A program made the position numbers and the translations under genes. Of a stretch of DNA of 64,000 bases, positions 53,931-63,886 are shown piece by piece. The stretch's first letter is position 1, and every line of letters starts with the position of its first letter. The stretch comes from Dolichospermum sp. FACHB-1091 (lineage in GTDB: Bacteria > Cyanobacteriota > Cyanobacteriia > Cyanobacteriales > Nostocaceae): positions 89,299 through 153,298 of the forward strand of contig NZ_JACJSB010000009.1 of assembly GCF_014697585.1 (NCBI RefSeq). The letters run 5' to 3'. Under the pieces are notes generated by a model. The model was not told the DNA's origin and did no database searches. It saw nothing but the letters and a program-made list of their open reading frames with translations.

Positions 53931-56747
53931 CTAAGTCCCGCTAATAATTCGTTTTCGCAATTCATCAGCTATTAATATCAACGGTGGACAAATCAATAAA
54001 ATTAGCAAATATGATGGTTTTAAAGCTGCTGTCGAGAAGATTTTTTGCAGAGTAGGAGAATAAATAATAGAGAGAATTAGAAACCATTCCACCGCAATTC
54101 CTGCCCAAATCAAGCGGTTAGTAAAAAACCCCAAACGCAAAATCGAAAACCGTTCCGAACGACAGGCAAAAACATTACCATCTTGACAAGCCACAATTAC
54201 GGCTAAAGTCATTGTTGTTGCTTGATGATAAATCGCCATTGTAGCGGCATTAGCCGAGTGCGATAAAATACTGGCGCTAAGTGCCTGTAATTGGGTCATA
54301 TTATAACCATTTGTCCACCAAACAAAGAAAAATCCCCCCATACCTGCCAAACCTTCCAGCAGTCCTAAAAAGCAGTAAGCACGTAACAATAAAGGTAAAT
54401 CTAAGAGTGGTTGGGATTTTTTGCGGGGTGGTAACTCCATGGAACCAGCTTCCGGTTTTTCTGCCCCTAATGCCAGTGCGGGCAGCATATCTGTACCTAA
54501 GTCAATGGCTAATATCTGCAAAATTACCAAAGCTGGAGGTATTTTCAAAAACACCATTGCCAGGAAAGGCAAAAACTCCGCCATATTAGAAGCGAGAATA
54601 TAAGTCATGAATTTGCGGATGTTTTGATACACCGACCGACCCTGTTCAACGGCGGCGACAATAGTAGCAAAATTATCATCTATGAGAACAATATCCGCAG
54701 CTTCACGGGCAACATCAGTCCCGCTAATTCCCATAGCAATGCCGATATTAGCAGCGCGTAAAGCGGGGGCATCGTTGACACCATCACCAGTAACAGCGAC
54801 GACATGACCAAGGGTTTTATATGCTTCCACTAATCTGAGTTTCTGTTCCGGCATTACCCTGGCAAATACTAACCCAGTTTTGTGCTTGTGGAGGATTTGC
54901 CGCAATTGGGTATCAGAAAGATGTCCCAATTGTTCACCAGTGATGATTCTGGGTTTACCGTTGGCTAAACCAATACGTTGTGCAATTGCTGCCGCTGTCA
55001 AGCCATAATCACCCGTAATCATAGTAACTTGAATCCCGGCACGATGACAAAGAGCGATCGCATCAGCAACTTCTGGCCGGGCTGGATCAATCATCGCCAC
55101 CAATCCCAAAAAAGTCAAATCCTGTTCTAACAAATTATCATCTAGGTTATTTAATTCCGCCCCACCGTGCCTAGTAGCCACCCCCAAGACACGATAACCT
55201 TGACTTGCTAATTGATCATTAGCCGTCACAACTTCCTCGCGCTGAGTTTCCGTCAATTCCCGCTTTTCCCCCGAATGCCATAAATACCGCGAATGCTGCA
55301 ACACATCTAAAGTTGATCCCTTCGTAAAAATCAAATACTGGGAATTTTCCCTATCATCTAACTGCAAATTTCCCTGTAATAAAACCGTCATCATTCGTCG
55401 GTGGGAATCAAAAGGAATTTCCCGAACCCTTGGGGCTTGCTGTTGCAACTCCTCCAACTTCAACCCCGCCTTAATAGCAGCCACCAATAACGCCCCTTCC
55501 GTAGGATCACCCAATACTTGCCATTGATGAGAATTAGGGGGATGATTTAACCGCGCATTAGAACAAAGTGCCGCACCAGCCAACATTAACCGCACCTCAT
55601 TTCTCCGTGTCCTCTGCGCCTCTGTGGTTCGTAACTCTTCCGTAATAATTTCCACTTTTCCCTTCGGTTCATAACCCACCCCAGTCACATTAATATTAGT
55701 ATTGGGAATCCACAATTGGCGGACAGTCATTTCATTTTTAGTCAAAGTCCCAGTTTTATCAGTGCAAATCACGGTTACAGCACTCAGAGTTTCCACCGCA
55801 GACAAACGCCGCACCAAAGCATTTTGTTTAGCCATGCGTTTGACACCAATAGCTAAGGCTAGACTGACAGTAGGTAATAAACCTTCGGGGACAAATGCCA
55901 CAATAATACCAATGGCAAAAATGAAACTTTCTTTGAGTTGCATTCCTACCAGCAACTTAGTTAATAAAAATATCACCACCCCCATACTCAAAGCAATGAT
56001 GGTAATGATGTGAACTACTCTGGAAATTTGCACTTCTAAAGTGCTGGCTTCCCGCTTCACATGGGCTGTAAGATGGGCAACTTGACCAAATTCCGTATGT
56101 GTGCCTGTGGCATAAACTACCGCCAAACCCCGACCTGCGGCCACAGTAGAACCGGCAAATACTAAGTTACTAGCTTCTGAAGCATGGATATTGGCGGCGG
56201 TGACGGGTTCGCTAATGCGGGGAACGGGCAAAGATTCCCCTGTGAGTACGGAAACATCTACATATAAAGATTGACTTTGAATAATTCTGGCATCAGCGGA
56301 TATCTTATCACCTTCTTCTAACTGCATGACATCGCCGCTAACTAATTCACGGGCAGCAATTATAGATAATTTTCCATCACGATAAACTTTAGCTTGGGAA
56401 GGTAAGATTTTTTTCAGGGCTGATAAAGCTTTTTCCGCTTGATATTCCTGCCAAAAACTAAAAATAGCATTAATCCAAATTACTGCCCAAATTGCCCAAC
56501 CTAATTCTGGTGTTTGGGAAATAAAAGCTAATATTCCCGCTACCCACAACAGCAAGGCCATAAAATGGGTTAGTTGGTCGGTAAAACGCAGAATTAAAGG
56601 GCGTGTTTGGGGTTCGGGTAGTTCGTTATAACCAGATTGTTTTAATCTTAAATTTGCTTCGGCCTCGCTGATACCTTGGGGCGTGGTTATGAGGGTCTTG
56701 TAAACATTTGTAGGTGTCAGCGTCCAAATATGAAAGTTGGAATCCAT
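53931..56747 (-). CDS. P-type (P2) cation-transporting ATPase
   Basis: 938 residues. Actuator motif VLTGESLPV, phosphorylation site VICTDKTGTLTKNE (Asp330), hinge VTGDGVNDAPALRAANIGIAMG; about ten membrane helices. The M4 signature is VPEGLLPTVSLALA, closer to the PEGLLATVT of Na+/K+ pumps (P2C) than to the PEGLPAVV of Ca2+ pumps, and the C-terminal helices are of the P2 type. Ion specificity cannot be fixed. Residues ~370-386 (ELRTTEAQRTRRNEV) are read from an inserted short repeat in the nucleotide-binding domain. Confidence 0.9.
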   Translation of the reverse strand: MDSNFHIWTLTPTNVYKTLITTPQGISEAEANLRLKQSGYNELPEPQTRPLILRFTDQLTHFMALLLWVAGILAFISQTPELGWAIWAVIWINAIFSFWQEYQAEKALSALKKILPSQAKVYRDGKLSIIAARELVSGDVMQLEEGDKISADARIIQSQSLYVDVSVLTGESLPVPRISEPVTAANIHASEASNLVFAGSTVAAGRGLAVVYATGTHTEFGQVAHLTAHVKREASTLEVQISRVVHIITIIALSMGVVIFLLTKLLVGMQLKESFIFAIGIIVAFVPEGLLPTVSLALAIGVKRMAKQNALVRRLSAVETLSAVTVICTDKTGTLTKNEMTVRQLWIPNTNINVTGVGYEPKGKVEIITEELRTTEAQRTRRNEVRLMLAGAALCSNARLNHPPNSHQWQVLGDPTEGALLVAAIKAGLKLEELQQQAPRVREIPFDSHRRMMTVLLQGNLQLDDRENSQYLIFTKGSTLDVLQHSRYLWHSGEKRELTETQREEVVTANDQLASQGYRVLGVATRHGGAELNNLDDNLLEQDLTFLGLVAMIDPARPEVADAIALCHRAGIQVTMITGDYGLTAAAIAQRIGLANGKPRIITGEQLGHLSDTQLRQILHKHKTGLVFARVMPEQKLRLVEAYKTLGHVVAVTGDGVNDAPALRAANIGIAMGISGTDVAREAADIVLIDDNFATIVAAVEQGRSVYQNIRKFMTYILASNMAEFLPFLAMVFLKIPPALVILQILAIDLGTDMLPALALGAEKPEAGSMELPPRKKSQPLLDLPLLLRAYCFLGLLEGLAGMGGFFFVWWTNGYNMTQLQALSASILSHSANAATMAIYHQATTMTLAVIVACQDGNVFACRSERFSILRLGFFTNRLIWAGIAVEWFLILSIIYSPTLQKIFSTAALKPSYLLILLICPPLILIADELRKRIISGT
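55590..55640. repeat. Dispersed repeat inside the P-type ATPase gene
   Basis: catttctccgtgtcctctgcgcctctgtggttcgt, the same kind of sequence as the intergenic tctctgtgtcctctgtgtctctgtggttcgt at 58405-58436. It is in frame and free of stops. Confidence 0.8.
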
Positions 56748-56905
56748 ACTTTTGGTATCAATCGGGCTTTGGCTTTGATTTTGATATTTTAGATGCTGAG
56801 TTTATACCTGTTCATCTGTCTGAGGTGTGGGGTGGGTTTTTTGGGGTGGTTAGATGGTAAAATGAGTCACTATAAAAATAATTATCTTTATATATTTCTG
56901 AACCG

Positions 56906-58243
56906 ATGATAATTTGGCGACCAGGGCAACCAATCAACAAAGGTAAATATATCATTCAAGGCAAACCCTTGGGTATCGGTGGTTTTGGTATTACCTACAA
57001 AGCTTTAGAACCCAAGACGGGTAAATTATACGCCGTTAAAACGCTCAATCAGGAAATGCAATTGCGAGACGACTTTGCAGCCCAACAAGTTAAGTTTATT
57101 AACGAAGCTTTAAAAATAGCAAGTTTTGATCATAAACACATTGTCAAAGTCCATGAAGTTATCGAAGAAGTAGAAGTAATTGAGGAAGAGAAATTTAGAT
57201 TGGTTGGCGTGGTGATGGAATATATTGATGGGGTAACTTTATTTAAGTATGTCCAGAATAAAGGACAACTTTCCGAAACTGAAGCACTACTATATATAAA
57301 TCAAATTAGTCAGGCTTTAGAATATATTCACGCCAAAGGAAGTTTACACCGCGACATTAAACCCGAAAATATTCTCTTACGCCAAAATGAACAAGAAGCC
57401 GTTTTAATTGATTTTGGTTCAACTCGCAGTATGGCTAAGACAAGCATGACTATCTCATTAACAGAAGGTTATGCACCTATTGAACAATATCGGGATAAAG
57501 GCAATTTTGGACCCCATACCGATGTTTACGCTTTGGCTGCAACTTTATATTATCTTCTCACTGCTGATGGACTTAAACGAGACTCAAAATCTACTCCAGC
57601 ACCCGCATACAAACGTGAACAGATTAAAACTTTTGACTTTTTAGTAAAACCAAAAGTTTATAATCAAAGTCTTAGTCAGAGGGTGAATGATGCTATTTTG
57701 GAGGGTATGGAATTAGAACCAAAAAACCGGACTCAGACAGTATTAAAGTTTCGGGAAAATTTGGGTTTAGTTAATATTGAAAAAGAGCAAGAAATACAAT
57801 TAAAATCATCCTGTGGAATGGACTACAGACAACTGTGTGACTTACTCGCAGCAGAGAAATGGAAAGAAGCAGATGAGGAAACATCGCTGGTAATGTTAGC
57901 GGTTGCTAAAAGGGAAAAGGAAGGTATTTTAAATATTCACAGTATTGATAATTTTCCCTGCAAAGACCTCCACACCATTGACCAGTTGTGGGTAAAATAC
58001 AGTGATGGTAAATTTGGGTTTTCTGTGCAGAAACAGATTTATCAAAGTTTAGGTGGAACGAGAAAGCACAATTCAGAAATCTGGCAGAAGTTCGGGGAAG
58101 AGGTAGGATGGAGAAGAGGAGGAGACTGGTTGTCCCCCTACGATATTACTTTTAACAAGACAGCACCAAAAGGTTGCCTCCCTCGCAGGTGTCATAAGGT
58201 TTGGGGTCTGTTATTCTCTCGCATCGAGACTTGTAAACTGTAA
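56906..58243 (+). CDS. Serine/threonine kinase fused to GUN4 domain
   Basis: 445 residues. Hanks-type kinase (residues ~14-275): Gly loop GKPLGIGGFGITYKA, Lys in YAVKTL, catalytic HRDIKPENILL, IDFGSTR, EGYAPIEQY; then a GUN4 domain (residues ~310-435: YRQLCDLLAAEKWKEADEET, the porphyrin-binding fold). GUN4 regulates Mg-chelatase in chlorophyll synthesis; kinase-GUN4 fusions are known in cyanobacteria and suggest tetrapyrrole-linked signalling, but the target is unknown. No transmembrane helix. Confidence 0.92.
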   Translation: MIIWRPGQPINKGKYIIQGKPLGIGGFGITYKALEPKTGKLYAVKTLNQEMQLRDDFAAQQVKFINEALKIASFDHKHIVKVHEVIEEVEVIEEEKFRLVGVVMEYIDGVTLFKYVQNKGQLSETEALLYINQISQALEYIHAKGSLHRDIKPENILLRQNEQEAVLIDFGSTRSMAKTSMTISLTEGYAPIEQYRDKGNFGPHTDVYALAATLYYLLTADGLKRDSKSTPAPAYKREQIKTFDFLVKPKVYNQSLSQRVNDAILEGMELEPKNRTQTVLKFRENLGLVNIEKEQEIQLKSSCGMDYRQLCDLLAAEKWKEADEETSLVMLAVAKREKEGILNIHSIDNFPCKDLHTIDQLWVKYSDGKFGFSVQKQIYQSLGGTRKHNSEIWQKFGEEVGWRRGGDWLSPYDITFNKTAPKGCLPRRCHKVWGLLFSRIETCKL

Positions 58244-58631
58244 CATTTAAAGGTTACAGAAAATTATTAAGTCTGAATCAGGATAACCAGGATTAAAGGA
58301 TTTACAGGATTTTATTTTCTGATGAAACCTCCCCCAATTTTGAGATAATTAATTGGATGAACGAGAAAATTACTCCCTTCCCACACAAAGATAACTGATA
58401 TTTTTTCTCTGTGTCCTCTGTGTCTCTGTGGTTCGTTTAAAAAAAATTAGTAATCTAACAGTAATATCAAGAATAATTGAACGCAGATAAACACAGATAA
58501 AGATGGACAATCAAAAATCAAAACATGAAACTTTCAAACAACATCCTGTAAATCCTAAAATCCTGGACATCCTGATTCTGACAAATAATAAAATATCCAA
58601 TAACCTGTATCAGCAAATACTTTTTTCATTC
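58244..58631. repeat. Repeat-filled spacer after the kinase
   Basis: No gene seen. It holds several dispersed modules: aggattaaaggatttacagg, tctctgtgtcctctgtgtctctgtggttcgt (58405-58436), gaacgcagataaacacagataa, and catcctgtaaatcctaaaatcctggacatcctga (58543-58576). Confidence 0.75.
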
Positions 58632-58907
58632 TCAACTCTTGGGTGAACCATATAAATAGTAATCTAAATTTTTTGACATATCAGATGGTAGTTTTTCCCA
58701 TTCTGTTTGAGGAATTTGGCTAGTAATATTATCAATGAAATTTAAAAAAGATGGAGATGATAAGTTATTGCTAACATCTCCAGTTTGACTTTCGGAAATT
58801 CTTTGCTTAAACCTGTTTTTAATGAAGAGTAAGAAATTTAAAACTTCTTCAATTAAAAAATCCGATGATTGAGTAATTTCTTTGATTAGTTCTTCTTTTG
58901 CTGTCAT
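58632..58907 (-). CDS. Small DUF2281-like protein (possible antitoxin or immunity partner)
   Basis: 91 residues. The N-terminus KEELIKEITQSSDFLIEEVLNFLLFIKNRF follows the pattern of DUF2281-type antitoxin-like proteins (helix, P/S-x-x-L-x-EV-L-x-F). The middle is Ser/Asn-rich and the end acidic-aromatic (LDYYLYGSPKS). Its ATG overlaps the stop of the preceding gene by 4 bases, so it is the last gene of a tight three-gene operon with two nuclease-fold proteins. Function not established. Confidence 0.65.
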   Translation of the reverse strand: MTAKEELIKEITQSSDFLIEEVLNFLLFIKNRFKQRISESQTGDVSNNLSSPSFLNFIDNITSQIPQTEWEKLPSDMSKNLDYYLYGSPKS

Positions 58908-59578
58908 GACTTCACCTTGTTTACTTCATGATTTATATCATCTTTAGCTGCATAATTTTGTTTAATTCTTTGTTGAAGATCACCAAATACCTTGCGACGT
59001 TCACGTTGTGAGATTTGAGATATTTCGTAATTTATATCATCACTTGCATGATAACGTTTACGTAGTGGACGTACATAAGTTATATGAGCAGTTGGTTGAT
59101 TTTCATCGCGTTGATTCTCATACCATTGATTAATCAAAGAAACAATATCATTTATTGCCTCTTTGGTTAATTCTCTAAACTCTGGACTTCTATTAAATTT
59201 TAATTTGTTACTGTTTTCGTTATCAAGAATTGGTTCGCTAATCCATTTATAGTAGCCATTATCATTGTCGAGGGTAAAGAAAAATAGACATATTGGAAAA
59301 TTACACTTTTTTAATCGTGATTGCAGAACATCTACATCTGCTCCTTCTATATTGAAAACAGCATCATTTTGAATTATTTTAGGTGTGGATTTTACAGCTT
59401 TTATTTCCACACCAAAAAGCCTATTAATATCTTCACCATTTTTGCTAATGGAAACTAGAACATCTAAATCATAATCTTTTGTATCTCTATAAACAATCAA
59501 ATCATCACGTTCAGTTAAAGATACTATTGCTAAAGCTTTTGAACGTAAACCAATATACCAAGGTTGTTCTATTTGCAT
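58904..59578 (-). CDS. Unrecognised protein with PD-(D/E)XK-like N-terminal domain
   Basis: 224 residues. RDTKDYDLDVLVSISK ... RLFGVEIKAVKS fits the D...ExK metal site of the restriction-nuclease fold (DUF4365-like). Residues ~60-150 continue an alpha/beta fold (NFPICLFFFTLDNDNGYYKWISEP). The C-terminal part is a charged helix with two similar segments, ASDDINYEISQI and AKDDINHEVNKV, a small internal repeat. Second gene of the operon, 4 bases after the first. Not assigned to a known defence system. Confidence 0.7.
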   Translation of the reverse strand: MQIEQPWYIGLRSKALAIVSLTERDDLIVYRDTKDYDLDVLVSISKNGEDINRLFGVEIKAVKSTPKIIQNDAVFNIEGADVDVLQSRLKKCNFPICLFFFTLDNDNGYYKWISEPILDNENSNKLKFNRSPEFRELTKEAINDIVSLINQWYENQRDENQPTAHITYVRPLRKRYHASDDINYEISQISQRERRKVFGDLQQRIKQNYAAKDDINHEVNKVKS

Positions 59579-59582
59579 TGTT

Positions 59583-60065
59583 TCATCTCCATTTGAACTT
59601 GGAACTTAAATTTTTTTGTTTATTCTGTGTATAAGGTTTCCAGAAATCATTGACTTCATTCCAAAGGATTTCTCTATTTTGTTTATTAATAGGAAATTCA
59701 GTAGATAGGCTTGAGAGAGATTTTAAATTTTCTCCATTAGCAGAAACTATATAACCTGTTCCTTGAATGTCATCAATTCCCACTATATAAGTTGGTGCTG
59801 GATAAGATGCTATACCAATTACAGATTCTTCTTTTACTTTCACCTTAAGGCGATTCTCTTTTTGAGTATAACCTTGCCTAGTAGTTTTGACTTGTACAAA
59901 GAAATAGGGAATATAAGAAACAGGACCAACTAACTCCACAATAAAATCAACATACTGCCATTTATCTCCTAAAAACTGTGGCTTAAAAATTGGACTATCA
60001 GAGTGAAATGTTGTTATTAAAAGGTTAAATAACCATTCACCTCTTTGTCCTAGTGCATCCCTCAT
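59583..60065 (-). CDS. DUF4365-like PD-(D/E)XK-fold protein
   Basis: 160 residues from ATG at 60065 (MRDALGQRGEWLFNLLIT); the frame is open to a GTG at 60140, but that stretch begins in repeat-like sequence. RGEWLFNLL (Glu of motif I), YVDFIVEL (Asp) and FFVQVKTT (QxK) give the metal-binding pattern of DUF4365 nuclease-like domains. First gene of a three-gene operon with spacings of 4 and -4 bases. Likely paralogous in fold, but not in sequence, to the next gene. Confidence 0.68.
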   Translation of the reverse strand: MRDALGQRGEWLFNLLITTFHSDSPIFKPQFLGDKWQYVDFIVELVGPVSYIPYFFVQVKTTRQGYTQKENRLKVKVKEESVIGIASYPAPTYIVGIDDIQGTGYIVSANGENLKSLSSLSTEFPINKQNREILWNEVNDFWKPYTQNKQKNLSSKFKWR

Positions 60066-60195
60066 TGTGTTCTCTATACCCCTATCATAATTCAAGTTAT
60101 CATCTTCTTCCCATAATACAGGGTAGGCAAAATTGCCCACCCCAGATTACTTTGCGCCTTTGCTCCTTAGCGTCTTTGCGCGAAACTACCTTAAA

Positions 60196-62166
60196 CTATG
60201 CACCTTCCCGCAACTTATCCAACACACTGCGATCCTCTAAAGTCGAAGTATCTCCCGACACCTCTTGACCTGCTGCCAAATTCCGCAATAACCGACGCAT
60301 AATTTTACCCGATCGCGTTTTTGGCAAAGCATCAGTAAAGCGAATTTCACCGGGACGAGCGATCGCTCCAATCTCACTGACAACGTGCTTTTTCAGTTCC
60401 TTACTTAACTCCTCACTGGCTTGATACGTCCCCTCTAAAGTGACAAAAGCTACAACTTCCTCACCTTTCAATTCATCCGGTTTACCCACTACAGCAGCCT
60501 CAGCCACCGCCGGATGAGACACTAGGGCTGATTCTACTTCCATTGTTCCCAAGCGGTGTCCAGAGACGTTCAGGACATCATCTACGCGCCCCATGACCCA
60601 GAAATAGCCATCTTCATCCTTCCTTGCACCATCGCCAGCAAAGTACGTATATTTACCATCTGTGGGCGGAATATGTTCCCAATAAGTCCGCCGGAAACGC
60701 TCAGGATCACCGTACACAGTCCGCATCATTCCCGGCCAAGGATGACGAATGGCTAAATAACCACCTTCATTATCAGGAACGGAATTACCTTCTAAATCCA
60801 CTACATCCGCAATAATACCGGGAAAAGGTAGAGTCGCTGAACCGGGTTTTGTAGCAATTGCCCCAGGTAAGGGTGTAATCATAATCCCACCGGTTTCCGT
60901 TTGCCACCAGGTATCAACTATTGGGCAGCGTTCACCACCGATAATTTTTTGATACCATATCCAAGCTTCGGGGTTAATCGGTTCACCGACAGTTCCCAGT
61001 AATCTCAGAGAAGAAAGATTACGTTTATTAGGATGATGTTCACCCATTTTAATAAAGGCACGAATGGCGGTTGGTGCAGTATAAAAAATGGTCACGCCGT
61101 ATTTTTCAATCACATCCCAGAAGCAACCAGGATTAGAAGCACGGGGCGCACCTTCATACATGACAGTGGTTGCACCGTTGGAAAGGGGTCCATAAACTAT
61201 ATAGCTATGTCCCGTAATCCAACCGACATCAGCAGTACACCAATATACATCTGTGTCCTGAAGATCAAAAATCCATTTGGTAGTGATATGACTGTATAAG
61301 TTATAACCGCCTGTGGTGTGGACTACCCCTTTCGGTTTTCCTGTACTACCGGAAGTGTAGAGAACAAACAGCATATCTTCACTGTCCATTGGTTCTGCGG
61401 GACAATCCGCAGAAACGCCTTTTTGTAAATCATGCCACCAATGGTCACGACCTGCTGCCATTTGTATTGTTTGATTTGTGCGTTTGACAACTAGCACATC
61501 TGTAATACTGGGGACTGCATTGTTTTCTAAAGCCTTGTCTACCTGTTCTTTGAGGGGGACAATTGCATCCTTGCGCCAACCACCATCCGCTGTGATTACT
61601 ATCTTTGCTTCCGCATCATTTAAGCGATCGCGTAAGGCTTCAGCACTAAAACCACCGAAAACAACGCTATGGGGTGCGCCAATTCTGGCACAGGCTAACA
61701 TAGCTATGGCGGCTTCGGGAATCATTGGCATATAAATACCAATGCGATCGCCTTTTTTCGCGCCTAATTGTTTTAGTACATTAGCGAATTGACAAACTTC
61801 TCGATGTAATTGGGAGTATGTCAGAGTGCGAGAATCTCCCGGTTCTCCTTCCCAAATCAACGCAGCCTTATTTTTACGCCAGGTAGTGAGATGTCTGTCA
61901 AGACAATTGTGAGAAATATTAATCTTACCGTTGACAAACCACTTGACAAAAGGCGGTTGCCAATCTAGCACAGTGTCCCACTTTTGAACCCAGTGTAACT
62001 CATTTTCTGCCAATTCTGCCCAAAATTGCTGAGGATCGGCTTTGGCTTTGTCGTAAAGACGCTGATAATCTGCTAAACTCTTGATATGGGCATTTTGCGA
62101 AAAATCACTGGTAGGCGGAAATAGCCGCTTTTCCTGTAAAATGGATTCTATAGTTGGTTGAGACAT
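60196..62166 (-). CDS. acs: Acetyl-coenzyme A synthetase
   Basis: 656 residues, full length. Activates acetate with ATP and CoA. ANL-superfamily motifs: [49 protein letters not shown], and the C-terminal [12 protein letters not shown] whose Lys is the usual acetylation control site. The spacer to the downstream nuclease-fold operon contains a tttgcgccttt...tttgcgcgaaac repeat. Confidence 0.98.
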   Translation of the reverse strand: MSQPTIESILQEKRLFPPTSDFSQNAHIKSLADYQRLYDKAKADPQQFWAELAENELHWVQKWDTVLDWQPPFVKWFVNGKINISHNCLDRHLTTWRKNKAALIWEGEPGDSRTLTYSQLHREVCQFANVLKQLGAKKGDRIGIYMPMIPEAAIAMLACARIGAPHSVVFGGFSAEALRDRLNDAEAKIVITADGGWRKDAIVPLKEQVDKALENNAVPSITDVLVVKRTNQTIQMAAGRDHWWHDLQKGVSADCPAEPMDSEDMLFVLYTSGSTGKPKGVVHTTGGYNLYSHITTKWIFDLQDTDVYWCTADVGWITGHSYIVYGPLSNGATTVMYEGAPRASNPGCFWDVIEKYGVTIFYTAPTAIRAFIKMGEHHPNKRNLSSLRLLGTVGEPINPEAWIWYQKIIGGERCPIVDTWWQTETGGIMITPLPGAIATKPGSATLPFPGIIADVVDLEGNSVPDNEGGYLAIRHPWPGMMRTVYGDPERFRRTYWEHIPPTDGKYTYFAGDGARKDEDGYFWVMGRVDDVLNVSGHRLGTMEVESALVSHPAVAEAAVVGKPDELKGEEVVAFVTLEGTYQASEELSKELKKHVVSEIGAIARPGEIRFTDALPKTRSGKIMRRLLRNLAAGQEVSGDTSTLEDRSVLDKLREGA

Positions 62167-62437
62167 GATAATGGATAAAAACGATATTGTGGCTAAAACT
62201 ATTCTTAACTAAGTTGTACTCAATAATGTTGAGATTTTCATAAAGCTGCACTGAATGTAAAGATTATTTACTGATATGCTCATCTAATCCTACTTTAGTA
62301 AGAAAATTAAACAACGCTGAATTTATCAGTGCTGTAGTAAAATAAAATAATGATGATGTTTTTAACAATCTTATTTACCGATCAAGTTCGACATAAGCCT
62401 TTAACAAGTAAGTTAGTGTTTTACCATAGGATACAGT

Positions 62438-63130
62438 TTGCAAGCCAAAGAAATTAAGGATAAATTAAACCTACTGATTGAACAAGCCTCTGAAATAGAT
62501 CCAAGTCTCATGATAAAATTAATAGAGATCAACCGTTGGATTAAACATATCAAGCTTGGTTCTCTGATGTCCAAACCAATTGTCGTGGCTTTTTTATTAG
62601 AAGTAATTACAGACTCTAGGGTTTGGTTAGCAATTAGATCTCTACCCTCCGCAGAAGAGCAAAAACTACAGTTTGAGCAAATGACCGCCAATGAAAGATA
62701 TTGGTACGGTTATCTATTTCCTAAATGGATAAACGCCACAGACACCAAATTTTATATTTGGAAGAAAAAAATGATGGCGGGGGAATTTAATCAAACTGAT
62801 AGTGATATCATTAAATATATAGCTCAAGATATTGTCCATCGTGAAGGGGATTTTTGGCGGCGTTATATAGCTGACCTTTCTATGGCCACAGACCTTATTG
62901 TCAGTAATCATCAAAATAAACCACTCTGTATTCAAGTCACAAGTGTTAGTGAAGAATTTCATGCTCAAAAATATCAAAAGTGGCAAAATGCACTGCAATT
63001 GTGGGAAATAGAAAGAGGATTATTCTTGAGTTATAATCCGCAAGAAAATGATTTTATTCAACAATTAGTCAATGTTGCACTGTATAACAGTGATCATCTG
63101 GCCGAAGGGAAGTATATGAATTTTTCCTGA
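62438..63130 (+). CDS. Unrecognised protein, possible degenerate nuclease-fold
   Basis: 230 residues from TTG (MQAKEIKDKLNLLIEQASEI), preceded by taggata. The N-terminal half is helical. The segment MATDLIVSNHQNKPLCIQVTSVSEEF has the strand-turn-strand form of PD-(D/E)XK sites (D...QxT) but lacks the Lys, so an active nuclease is doubtful. RFE-rich region HREGDFWRRYIADL precedes it. It is followed 57 bases later by another unrecognised gene on the same strand, likely an operon. Confidence 0.6.
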   Translation: MQAKEIKDKLNLLIEQASEIDPSLMIKLIEINRWIKHIKLGSLMSKPIVVAFLLEVITDSRVWLAIRSLPSAEEQKLQFEQMTANERYWYGYLFPKWINATDTKFYIWKKKMMAGEFNQTDSDIIKYIAQDIVHREGDFWRRYIADLSMATDLIVSNHQNKPLCIQVTSVSEEFHAQKYQKWQNALQLWEIERGLFLSYNPQENDFIQQLVNVALYNSDHLAEGKYMNFS

Positions 63131-63187
63131 TTCCCAAATATTAAAATCGAAATCTGTGTCCTAGCCAACATCATTAATCTGCTGAAA

Positions 63188-63637
63188 ATGCCATTTATGG
63201 TTAATCAACAACAAACTAATAGCAACGCTCAACTCGAAAATCTGACTGAAGCGTTAGCAGTAGCCCGGAATATGCAGCAAGATTGGTTAAATTATGGATT
63301 AAATTTTGTTCATATTTATGTAGAAGATGTAGAAAGTGATTGGTTAGAAACTTGGGGAGATGATCAAATATCTAGTCCGTTATTTGATGCTATTAAAGAA
63401 TTTTTGGTTAGTGATGATGATGTAGCTATAAAAATTAGAAAGCATTTAGGAGATATATCATTGTTTGATTTAGCAGTAGATTTAGAAGAATGTTTGAGAA
63501 TTTCTAGAGATAATGATCAAATATCCGCTGTCAAAGATGTATTAGCAGGTGACTTTGATATTGATGATGTGGAATTATTATATCTAGCTGATAATTTTGT
63601 CAATAAAGTGTCATCAAAGTGTCACACAAAATTATAA
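63188..63637 (+). CDS. Unrecognised acidic protein
   Basis: 149 residues, strongly acidic (many Asp/Glu), helical, with Trp/Tyr-rich N-terminal segment (QQDWLNYGLNFVHIYVEDVESDWLETW) and a repeat-like C-terminal part (LAVDLEECLRISRDND; DFDIDDVELLYLADNF). No family recognised. Its acidity and its position after the previous gene suggest a binding partner of it; this is inference. Confidence 0.6.
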   Translation: MPFMVNQQQTNSNAQLENLTEALAVARNMQQDWLNYGLNFVHIYVEDVESDWLETWGDDQISSPLFDAIKEFLVSDDDVAIKIRKHLGDISLFDLAVDLEECLRISRDNDQISAVKDVLAGDFDIDDVELLYLADNFVNKVSSKCHTKL

Positions 63638-63830
63638 TATTCAGTTCGTAGTCAGGGCTTTAGCCCTGATTTTTAGGAATCAAGTGATAACTACGAGCTA
63701 GGGTAAGTTATGAACCTGAAATAAATATCAGATAGTATTGTTGGCTGGGGCGGGCTGGAAGCCCACCCCACAATCAATATATCACCACAATCAATATATC
63801 ATTGCTCTCTAAATATAGAGAGATTAACAT
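63638..63830. repeat. Hairpin repeats downstream of the last gene
   Basis: Contains CAGGGCTttAGCCCTG (near 63653), GGGGCGGGCTggaAGCCCACCCC (near 63747) and two copies of cacaatcaatatatca (near 63769 and 63785). No gene. Confidence 0.75.
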
Positions 63831-63881
63831 AAAAATAAAGCGATCGCTCACCATGATTCAGGAAAAAATCGCTTTATTTTT
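63831..63881. terminator. Perfect 14-bp hairpin, AAAAATAAAGCGAT / ATCGCTTTATTTTT
   Basis: Arms at 63831-63844 and 63868-63881 with a 23-base loop. The T-rich right arm on the plus strand and the A-rich left arm make it a possible bidirectional terminator, though it is 190 bases after the last stop. Confidence 0.5.
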
Positions 63882-63886
63882 ATTAT

